Assembly: GCA_013203085.1 (NCBI GenBank)
Contig: JABMQX010000150.1
Span: 1 to 5,665 of the forward strand
Direction: 5' to 3'
Length of the DNA stretch: 5,665 nt
From: a bacterium
GTDB taxonomy: Bacteria; Auribacterota; JABMQX01
The notes under the pieces were generated by a model. The model had not been told where the DNA came from. It saw only the letters and a program-made list of their open reading frames with translations, and ran no database searches. Shown one piece after another: positions 1 to 5,665 of the stretch (position 1 is its first letter; each line of letters starts with the position of its first letter). The position numbers and the translations under genes are program-made.

Positions 1-120
1 ATGTCAGTGAAGACCTTTATGGTGTAAGGTTTCAAGAGGAGGGGGCGGTTGCCGAACTTCTCTGCCCTCTCTGAATCGCCTGTCTTCTCCGAATTCCTTG
101 AGGTTGAGCCGCCTCTGGGG

Positions 121-1638
121 TTAGTCTGGCCCGGGAGACGGGCTATCGGATGGGGCGGCACGCTTTCGCTCGTACGCTTTCTGAACTCGCTCATTCACGT
201 CGCGGAAGCCTATATCCTCGGCGTAAATCTCCTTGTACTGCTGGAGAGCTTTCTCTTCGTCCCTTGAATCTTCGTAGGCTCTGCCGAGGTTGTACATAAC
301 CTCCTTTTTGAAGGAGTCCATCACGTACAACTCAGAGAGCGCCTTCTCAAACTGCTCGACGGCCATATCCGGCTGCCCCTTGAGGCGGAAACATTCGCCG
401 AGGTAGTTGAGTGCGACGGTTCGTTTCTTGGCGCTGGACTTGGCGACCTGAAGCTCCTTGATCGCCTCATCGAACCTCCCGCGCTCCATGAGGGCGTGTC
501 CGAGCTCGAGCCTCAAATCGAGGTTCGTGGGATACTTCGCCACACGTTTCTCCATATCACTGAGAGCGAAGTCCTCCTTTTCTTCCTTCAGCCGCTGTGC
601 CTCTGTCCGAAGCTCCTTGTTGGTGGGTTCCTGGGCTGCTTTCTTCTCGGCCTCCTCGATCTGCTTGTCAAAACGTTTGAGGGCTATCCTGTATCGCATT
701 TCTGGGAGGTCCGCGTCGGCGGGGGCGAGCTTGATCGCCTTGTCGAAAAGCTCGATGGCCTTGTCGAATTCCTTTTTCTGGATGTAGAGGTCCGCGAGGG
801 ACTTGTAATGGTCGAGTTTCTCCGGCTCCTCCGACAATCGCCTCTGGTGGTCGCGGATGAGGGCGTCCACATCATCCTCCGACTTGACAAGTCTCACCTC
901 GCGCTCGGCTGTCTTGGCGAACTCGGTATCCTTGATCTTGCCGCGATAACTTTCCGTATCCTCCCAGTCGCCTTTGATAATGGTTCCCATGGCGGCGAGG
1001 TCCTGGAGAGCTTTATTGGCTTCCTTATCCGCCCCGTTCACAGCCAGCAGTTTCTGGAAGCACCGCTGTGCGTCCGACACGTCCCCATTTTGCATATACA
1101 CACGCCCCAGCTCCCTAATCACTTTTGCGTTTTCCGGCTTGATCTTGAGGGCGTGCTCGAGGGAGTCGATGGCCACATCTAACACCCGCATCTCCCTGGC
1201 GGCGAGGGCGTGGTGCCGGAGCACGGTTATGCTCTTCGGCTTCGACTTCAGAATCTTCTCGTAAATCTCGAGCGCCCCGCTCCATTTCCGGGTGGCGAGG
1301 CTGCTGACTCCCCGCAAGTGGTTCGGCAGATGGCGCAGTGTCGCGAGAAGGGTCTTCACCCACGCGGGGGCCTTCTTGTTGTCGAAGCGCCGGGTCTCAG
1401 TCTCGTGGAGGAGATGCCTCGCGCGCACCATGTTCGGCGCAATCTCCAACGCCGAGAACAAAAGCGTGATGGCGTAATCATAGTTCATCTTCTCGGCGGC
1501 TTCCACCGCCTTGTCAAAAAGGTCCTGAGCCTGTCGGGGGACCTTGACGGGAGCCTGCTCCTTCGGCGCCAGGATGCTGGTCCCGCCGGTGCCGGCACGC
1601 TGTTGGCTTTTCTGATCGCTTGTCCGTTGTTCTGTCAT
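121..1638 (-). CDS. Tetratricopeptide-repeat (TPR) protein, cytoplasmic, PVC-type family
   Basis: This is a complete 505-residue protein made mostly of TPR helical hairpins, a fold that serves as a scaffold for protein-protein contacts; no enzymatic motif is visible. A low-complexity polar N-terminus (residues 1-35) has no signal peptide or membrane segment. TPR-like units are seen at about 36-69, 112-136, 137-170, 171-204, 274-307, 371-404, 405-438 and 444-480, with typical spacing such as FDKAIELFDKAIKLAPAD. Between them lie a conserved-looking non-TPR stretch (about 212-255, containing DLAAMGTIIKGDWEDTESYR) and a charged, probably coiled-coil helix (about 312-368, rich in Glu and Lys). The tail after 490 is Pro/Ser-rich and disordered. 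From memory, this arrangement matches a TPR family common in Verrucomicrobia, Lentisphaerae and relatives, whose role is unknown to me. The ATG at 1638 is well supported by a GGGAGG ribosome binding site 10 bases upstream and by a sigma-70-like promoter about 45 bases upstream. The gene ends in TAA at 121-123. The binding partner cannot be inferred. Confidence 0.93.
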   Translation of the reverse strand: MTEQRTSDQKSQQRAGTGGTSILAPKEQAPVKVPRQAQDLFDKAVEAAEKMNYDYAITLLFSALEIAPNMVRARHLLHETETRRFDNKKAPAWVKTLLATLRHLPNHLRGVSSLATRKWSGALEIYEKILKSKPKSITVLRHHALAAREMRVLDVAIDSLEHALKIKPENAKVIRELGRVYMQNGDVSDAQRCFQKLLAVNGADKEANKALQDLAAMGTIIKGDWEDTESYRGKIKDTEFAKTAEREVRLVKSEDDVDALIRDHQRRLSEEPEKLDHYKSLADLYIQKKEFDKAIELFDKAIKLAPADADLPEMRYRIALKRFDKQIEEAEKKAAQEPTNKELRTEAQRLKEEKEDFALSDMEKRVAKYPTNLDLRLELGHALMERGRFDEAIKELQVAKSSAKKRTVALNYLGECFRLKGQPDMAVEQFEKALSELYVMDSFKKEVMYNLGRAYEDSRDEEKALQQYKEIYAEDIGFRDVNERVQKAYERKRAAPSDSPSPGPD

Positions 1639-1648
1639 TCTCGTCTCG

Positions 1649-1654
1649 CCTCCC
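1649..1654 (-). promoter_or_regulatory. Ribosome binding site of the TPR gene
   Basis: On the minus strand GGGAGG lies 10 bases before the ATG at 1638. It is close to the consensus Shine-Dalgarno sequence at a slightly long but acceptable spacing, and it supports that ATG as the start of the TPR protein. Confidence 0.8.
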
Positions 1655-1682
1655 TGATAAATGAAAGCGTTTTTCAGAGGGA

Positions 1683-1711
1683 AATATAGCCCATCCGAGA
1701 GTGCTTGTCAA
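1683..1711 (-). promoter_or_regulatory. Sigma-70-type promoter of the TPR gene
   Basis: The minus strand reads TTGACA (1706-1711, a perfect -35 hexamer), a 17-base spacer (1689-1705, the optimal length), and TATATT (1683-1688, five of six matches to the -10 consensus). Transcription would begin near 1676, giving a leader of about 38 bases that contains the GGGAGG ribosome binding site. No operator-like inverted repeat is seen overlapping it. The match suggests strong constitutive expression independent of the upstream protease gene. The evidence is sequence match only; lineages with divergent housekeeping promoters could read it differently. Confidence 0.75.
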
Positions 1712-1770
1712 CACGCCGAAAGAGAAGGATGTGGCTGTGTTTGGGCGGCAAGGAAAAGAGGGAGAGAGAG

Positions 1771-1800
1771 CTTAACGCAAAGACGCGAAGGCGCAGAGAG
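1771..1800. repeat. Short 8-base-period tandem repeat (CGCAAAGA-like)
   Basis: Three degenerate 8-base units follow one another on the plus strand: CGCAAAGA (1776-1783), CGCGAAGG (1784-1791) and CGCAGAGA (1792-1799), preceded by TTAA. From memory, strings of the type TTAACGCAAAGACGC recur in intergenic regions of many unrelated, mostly environmental, bacterial and archaeal genomes. They are often translated by accident into spurious peptides with SLRLCVFA-like runs, and the minus strand here does encode SLRLRVFAL. The function of such elements is unknown to me. The unit structure is seen directly; the link to the wider repeat is recall. Confidence 0.55.
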
Positions 1801-1833
1801 GGAGTCAATGGGAGAATCGGCTTTCTTGCGATG

Positions 1834-1858
1834 GTTAACGGGATGAATGGGATTCTCT
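1834..1858. repeat. Short 9-base-period repeat (ACGGGATGA / ATGGGATTC)
   Basis: The plus strand has two 9-base units sharing GGGAT, at 1838-1846 and 1847-1855, preceded by GGTTA. Strings like GGTTAACGGGATGAATGGGAT resemble another intergenic element that I recall from environmental genomes, often found near the CGCAAAGA-type repeat, as here about 35 bases away. A 7-base inverted repeat, GAGAATC (1812-1818) with GATTCTC (1851-1857), brackets the interval with a 32-base loop, too loose to call a terminator. With only two units the call is tentative. Confidence 0.35.
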
Positions 1859-2102
1859 GAGTCATGCATCTATCCTGTGCATTTCGTTGCCTCGTCTTGC
1901 AGACAGCGACAAGTCCAACTTTGCGCGAAACAGGACATTCCGTGGAAATAGGCCGACTCTCCCTTGATGGTGCGGTTTTTCAAAAGGCAAAGGCAGCCAC
2001 GGGCAGAGATGGGTTGCCTCCAGCGCTTCCGGGAAGTCCTGATAATTTGAAGCACTCAAGAAGCCAGCTATTTTGAGGTGGTTCTGTAAGCTCGCTTCAA
2101 CT
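1859..2102. other. Intergenic stretch without a recognisable gene or element
   Basis: These 244 bases downstream of the protease stop codon hold no gene that I can support. Frames are open on both strands (plus 1864-2076, minus 1862-2194 and 1870-2055), but none has a convincing ribosome binding site or a recognisable protein signature, and the minus 1862-2194 frame runs back into the protease gene. A weak stem on the minus strand (GGAGGCAA, 2014-2021, with TTGCCTTT, 1983-1990, including two G-U pairs and a 22-base loop) lies about 80 bases after the stop and is followed by TGAAAAA. It is not a good intrinsic terminator. The stretch could be the remnant of a lost gene or simply spacer. Confidence 0.4.
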
Positions 2103-5100
2103 TCAGTTGTGCACCTCCGCCGTCCAGTAAACGGTCTGGGGACCGCTTTTGATGTTGTAGCCCTTGATACGTACCGTCCACGCGCCTTGGGCAAGGTTGC
2201 CGGCGACCTCCGCCAGTTCGAAAATACTCACGGCAGAGTAGCTCTTGGCTCGCTCAACGCCGATCGGATCGATCAGGTGAACATCTATATCGTCGTGCTG
2301 CTCAGCTTGCGCTTCGGGCCACCACAAAGCGGCTTTGAAGTCGCGGCGGTTGGGGCCGACGTTGATCGGGATGTTGATGACGGTTCCCTGATTCACATTG
2401 ACTTTACCCCACCAGGCATGGCTGTTGGTGGGCATGCGCAGGTGGCCGACCCCCGTCGTATTATCATAGTTCGGCCACGCTATGTCGCCGGAGACGATCA
2501 AACGCGAGTAAACCTGCCCATTATCGAAGGTGTTGAAGCTTCGGAGCCAGTTACGCATCAAGGCCGCCGCGGCTGCGCCGTAGGGCGTGGCGCCGCTTGT
2601 GCCGCCGAAGACCTGCAGCGCGTTATCGTTGGCATTGCTCGCCGTCTCCGTCCTGTAAGGCGCTTGCAGGTCCGGTTTGTAGCGGCCGTCAGGAGCTGCC
2701 CCCCGTGATTGGCCGTTGTACTGCGCCTGCGAGACCACATGGTAGGCGCCGATGCCGATAACCTTGTGAGCGAGCCCTGGTGAAGCAACCGTTTCAGGGT
2801 CGGGGCCGTAATTGCCGTTGGCTGCTACCACGACCGCGCCGGCGTCGTAGGCGTTGTCGGCTGCCAGAGCGATGGCGCCGTTCTCGCCCTCGCCGGCCTG
2901 GATTTCGCCCACGATCACCCGGTCGAAGACGGCGATAGCCCGCTGGAACGCCCGCACGGCGGCGGCGCCATCGAGCCACCCACAACCGTTCCCGTAAATC
3001 TTCCAGGTATCGAGCGTGATCTCTGTCACACCCCTGTAAGCGTTTCCAAGCCTGTTGTTGCCAACGATGATCGCCGCGCTAGACGTGCCGTGGTTCCAGC
3101 AATCGTCTTCCGGATTCCAACCGGCGGCGGTGGTGTCGTTGCAGTTGGGGCCGCCGTTCACGCAGTCGCGGATGAAATCAACGTTCGAGGGGTCGTTGAA
3201 AAGGACATGGGTCGTCCGGATGCCTGTGTCCAGCAGGCCGATGTAGCCGGAGGTGAGGTTAAGGTTGAAATAAGGATCGGAGACGATACGGGCACGCCCG
3301 TCGTCCACGTCGTTGTCGGGATCGGCGTCGGGCGGTTTTTCACCCGCAAACTGGGGCTGGATATACGTGAGGTCTTGAGCTTCAAGTAATCTCATCACTT
3401 GCTTCAACTGCACCTTGGTCAAGAATCCGTTAATGAGCCAGAACTGATCGTTCACCTGCAGCTCGACACCCAGTTTCGCCGCGACTGCCAGGAATCCCTC
3501 CGTGCTCCTGCGACGCTGTGCAAGCAGGTCATTTATCACTCCCCGGGCTTCCTCCGAAAGGAGTTTCCCTTCCGTCGAATCTCGTTGCAAGCCTTCCGGC
3601 AGGTCAGGAAACCGGGGAATCTGGAGATTGCCGCGAAGCAGGATGATCACCGGCACAACTTCATCCGGGGACTCCTCAATCATCTGGACCAGCACGGGGT
3701 GGATTCGCGCCGGCTCTCTGGGTATGACATCGTCCTTCTTAGTCTCCGGTTTGATGTCCTCTTTAGTGAAGGCATCTCTGGGGATTTCCTCGGCCTTATA
3801 GTCGAATCCATATCCTGTTTCATCCACTTCTACCTCGTGGATAATGTTGAAGGGGTCTTCATCGGGGACGATCTGAAGTCTCTTCACTACGCGATAATAG
3901 CGGCTACGAACCGGGTCGGCGATTTTCTCCCCGGTCCAGGAGGTGTCTGTAGTTGCTAAGCCGAATGGCCTCCAGACGCCGGAAGCCAGGTCGTCGCAGT
4001 ACTCCACAATATACTTGAAGTCGCCGGGTTCGGTCCTCTGCCATTCGAGGCGGAAAGCGCCTTCGGGTGTGAGCTCCGAGTCCACGACCCTTGTCGGCAA
4101 ACGAGGTTTTCCCACGCGAGCCACGATCTGCGATGAGCACTGGTTGCCCATCTTGTCGGTCATAGTTGCTCTCAAGAAATAGAGTCCGGGGTCGAGCTCC
4201 TTCGGATCCCAAAGGATGCTCAACTCCTCACCGATGAAAACCCAGGGAATCTTCACGATCTGTAATCTAATGGGGGACACCGTAGCCATAAGGGCGGCGT
4301 CCTGGACTCCATTCTTTCCCGGCCAATGCACGTCGCCGTTCGGCTCCATAGTGACATCAACGATTCCGCCTTCCCAGGGGTCCATCACGTCAATATCGGT
4401 TGTGCCGTCCTCATTGGTGAAGTTGGCGATGGAATTGGCAGTGACAATATGCCCTCCGCCCGTGTTCCAGAGGATTCCCAGAATAACGTCTTCCTTGCAG
4501 TTCTCGAGCTCGTTGCGAATGGTCGTCGGATTAATAGTGGCGTGCTCGGTGACAGTTAGAAAGAGCCCTCGGTCGTTGACCCACTGCCTAAGCCCGTCGA
4601 AAATGCCGGCGCCGGATGTCCCGCTGAGGCTGCTTGTGCCCATGGCGTCGGCAAGCCCTTCAACGAGGTCGGTGTCAGTCAGCGGATTTCCGTCCAAGTC
4701 CTCCGTCAGCTTGCTGTAACCGTGGTCCGCCCACCATTTCAGGCACGCAGCGCTGCCGGTTGGGGCGCAGTACATATTGCCGTTGTTGGCCTGTCCGACC
4801 CCGTAGTCATGCTGGTCGAGGTGAGGGATTCCCTTGGTATAGTAAAGAAGCTTGGGCTGAACTTCCCAGACAATGCTCACAATATCCTCATCCAGCGTGG
4901 CGCAGGAAATCTCCGTCGGCTCCAGGAAGACTTGTTGGTCTTCAAGCCCTTTCAACACGGGAATAGGCGGTGTCGGGTCAACGTAAACCTCGACGACGTC
5001 CTCCCCGATATTCTCTTCCCGATCCATCATTCTGGCTCTGACCAGATACCAGCCTTCTTCGAATTTGGAGACATCCCACACCGCATTCCACCAGTTGTGC

Positions 5101-5665
5101 TGATAGGTGCCGGGGAAGGTGGAAAACGTTGGCACCGCCCCGTCGTCATCCTCGCCGATCAGTTCCCATCGCTGTCCACCGTCGCGAGAGAACTCGAAGC
5201 GAGTCACAATAATCCCGTCGTCCCATAATCCGGTTGCTTCTGTGGCCCAAAGGTTGACCGCTCCATAGATCAGGTCTGGTCTCTCGCCCAGATTGTCCAC
5301 GGGCTTAAGGAGGCGCGGCTGCGGTCTCGGGTCATGTATAATGCGAGCCTCGTTGGTGAAGACCGCTGTCGGCCTATCCGAGGACCCCGGAGTAACGGTA
5401 TATTGGACAACGACAGCCACAATACTCTTGTCGCTCGGGGGGATTGTCATCTCCGAAGGCTCGCTCTGGGGCGTGAGCTTGTCGGTCTGCGTTTCATCGG
5501 ACCATTTCAAAGAATTGACCATGGGGTCATCTTGCGTGAGATTGTTCAAGGGGATCACGTTTTCGGACAGGGCCCAACGTCTCTCCACGATGAGAGTGTC
5601 CGGCTCTCCTGTGCGGGGAACGATAGGGAACTCCAACGGCGGGAGAATGATGTCTCCGACGCTGG
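2103..5665 (-). CDS. Large multidomain protease: Ig-like domains, C39-like cysteine peptidase, I9-like propeptide and S8 subtilisin domain (5' end outside window)
   Basis: The reading frame is open to the right edge (upstream codons read SVGDIILPP into LEFPIV), so the N-terminus and any signal peptide are missing. Residues are counted from the TTG at 5636. Residues 1-100 are an unrecognised, probably beta-rich region. Residues 104-220 form an Ig-like domain. Residues 226-262 plus 462-508 look like a second copy of it, split by a C39-like peptidase at about 264-456 (Cys290 in NMYCAPTGSAACLKWW, His396 in GGGHIVTA, Asp419 in DVMDPW, Gln275 or Gln282 as oxyanion helper). A fibronectin-III-like domain (511-586, ending YYRVV) and a charged linker follow. 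An I9-like propeptide lies at about 645-762, then an acidic DPDNDVDDG loop. The S8 domain spans about 794-1048: Asp803 (LLDTGI), His849 (NHGTSSA), Asn942 (AANGN) and Ser1014 (GGTSGATP). A beta-sandwich (1073-1177) ends the chain at TGA 2103-2105. By family knowledge both peptidase folds hydrolyse peptide bonds. Secretion is inferred. There is no C-terminal anchor or sorting signal. Substrates are unknown. Confidence 0.93.
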   Translation of the reverse strand, partial: SVGDIILPPLEFPIVPRTGEPDTLIVERRWALSENVIPLNNLTQDDPMVNSLKWSDETQTDKLTPQSEPSEMTIPPSDKSIVAVVVQYTVTPGSSDRPTAVFTNEARIIHDPRPQPRLLKPVDNLGERPDLIYGAVNLWATEATGLWDDGIIVTRFEFSRDGGQRWELIGEDDDGAVPTFSTFPGTYQHNWWNAVWDVSKFEEGWYLVRARMMDREENIGEDVVEVYVDPTPPIPVLKGLEDQQVFLEPTEISCATLDEDIVSIVWEVQPKLLYYTKGIPHLDQHDYGVGQANNGNMYCAPTGSAACLKWWADHGYSKLTEDLDGNPLTDTDLVEGLADAMGTSSLSGTSGAGIFDGLRQWVNDRGLFLTVTEHATINPTTIRNELENCKEDVILGILWNTGGGHIVTANSIANFTNEDGTTDIDVMDPWEGGIVDVTMEPNGDVHWPGKNGVQDAALMATVSPIRLQIVKIPWVFIGEELSILWDPKELDPGLYFLRATMTDKMGNQCSSQIVARVGKPRLPTRVVDSELTPEGAFRLEWQRTEPGDFKYIVEYCDDLASGVWRPFGLATTDTSWTGEKIADPVRSRYYRVVKRLQIVPDEDPFNIIHEVEVDETGYGFDYKAEEIPRDAFTKEDIKPETKKDDVIPREPARIHPVLVQMIEESPDEVVPVIILLRGNLQIPRFPDLPEGLQRDSTEGKLLSEEARGVINDLLAQRRRSTEGFLAVAAKLGVELQVNDQFWLINGFLTKVQLKQVMRLLEAQDLTYIQPQFAGEKPPDADPDNDVDDGRARIVSDPYFNLNLTSGYIGLLDTGIRTTHVLFNDPSNVDFIRDCVNGGPNCNDTTAAGWNPEDDCWNHGTSSAAIIVGNNRLGNAYRGVTEITLDTWKIYGNGCGWLDGAAAVRAFQRAIAVFDRVIVGEIQAGEGENGAIALAADNAYDAGAVVVAANGNYGPDPETVASPGLAHKVIGIGAYHVVSQAQYNGQSRGAAPDGRYKPDLQAPYRTETASNANDNALQVFGGTSGATPYGAAAAALMRNWLRSFNTFDNGQVYSRLIVSGDIAWPNYDNTTGVGHLRMPTNSHAWWGKVNVNQGTVINIPINVGPNRRDFKAALWWPEAQAEQHDDIDVHLIDPIGVERAKSYSAVSIFELAEVAGNLAQGAWTVRIKGYNIKSGPQTVYWTAEVHN

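Noticed and set aside
1..120. Possible gene end, gene start or terminator at the left edge
   Set aside because: Only a very short open frame ending at 27 and no stable hairpin with a U-run could be found; too little sequence to judge.
496..1182. Plus-strand open frame of 228 codons opposite the TPR gene
   Set aside because: It is antisense to a clear TPR coding region, and its Leu/Val-rich translation is what the reverse of Glu/Lys/Asp-rich helices gives. No protein signature.
1674..1865. Minus-strand 63-codon frame with SLRLRVFAL
   Set aside because: It runs through the CGCAAAGA-type repeat and the promoter of the TPR gene; this peptide type is a familiar artefact of that repeat.
1983..2021. 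Possible intrinsic terminator of the protease gene
   Set aside because: The stem is weak (two G-U pairs), the loop is 22 bases, and the U-run is short and interrupted.
1862..2194. Minus-strand 110-codon frame in the gap after the protease
   Set aside because: It overlaps the end of the protease gene in another frame, lacks a convincing ribosome binding site and shows no family signature. It could be a gene remnant, but nothing supports that.
2073..2708. Plus-strand open frame of 211 codons opposite the protease C-terminus
   Set aside because: It is antisense to the S8 domain and C-terminal sandwich, with no recognisable domain; a by-product of GC-rich codons.
5634..5636. TTG as the true start of the large protease
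   Set aside because: The frame continues without a stop to the right edge of the window, no ribosome binding site precedes the TTG, and a secreted protein of this type should begin with a signal peptide, which is absent here. The gene is partial at its 5' end.
121..5665. The protease and TPR genes as one operon or functional system
   Set aside because: They share a strand, but a 464-base gap with repeats and a strong internal promoter separates them, and no functional link is visible.

Overview
The window carries two genes, both on the minus strand, separated by a 464-base gap. Overall the DNA is moderately GC-rich with tightly packed bacterial-type signals: a Shine-Dalgarno sequence and a textbook sigma-70 promoter. 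The TPR gene has the layout and central signature of a TPR family that I recall from the PVC group (Verrucomicrobia, Lentisphaerae, Kiritimatiellota) and allied uncultivated lineages. The gap holds short-period direct repeats of a kind I recall from many environmental genomes. An uncultivated PVC-like or neighbouring bacterium is therefore my best guess, but lineage cannot be fixed from this sequence alone.

Layout, left to right. Positions 1-120 hold no gene I can support and no clear terminator. Positions 121-1638 (minus) encode a complete 505-residue soluble tetratricopeptide-repeat protein. Positions 1639-2102 are intergenic: a ribosome binding site and a strong promoter for the TPR gene lie next to its start, then come two small degenerate tandem repeats (about 1771-1858), then about 240 bases in which I recognise nothing. 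Positions 2103-5665 (minus) encode the C-terminal 1,186 or so residues of a large multidomain protein whose N-terminus lies beyond the right edge. Residue numbers for it count from the TTG codon at 5636, which is only a reference point and not a real start.

The large protein is the most interesting item. It has an Ig-like domain, then a second, similar Ig-like domain that appears to be split by an inserted C39-like cysteine peptidase domain (Cys290/His396/Asp419). A fibronectin-III-like domain, a charged linker, an I9-like propeptide, a subtilisin-family S8 catalytic domain (Asp803/His849/Asn942/Ser1014) and a C-terminal beta-sandwich follow. All expected catalytic residues of both peptidases are visible. 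It is probably a secreted or cell-surface protease, although the signal peptide would be outside the window.

The TPR gene has its own promoter and is separated from the protease gene by 464 bases, so the two are probably transcribed independently. Nothing in the sequence ties their functions together, and I see no multi-gene defence, mobile or biosynthetic system here.
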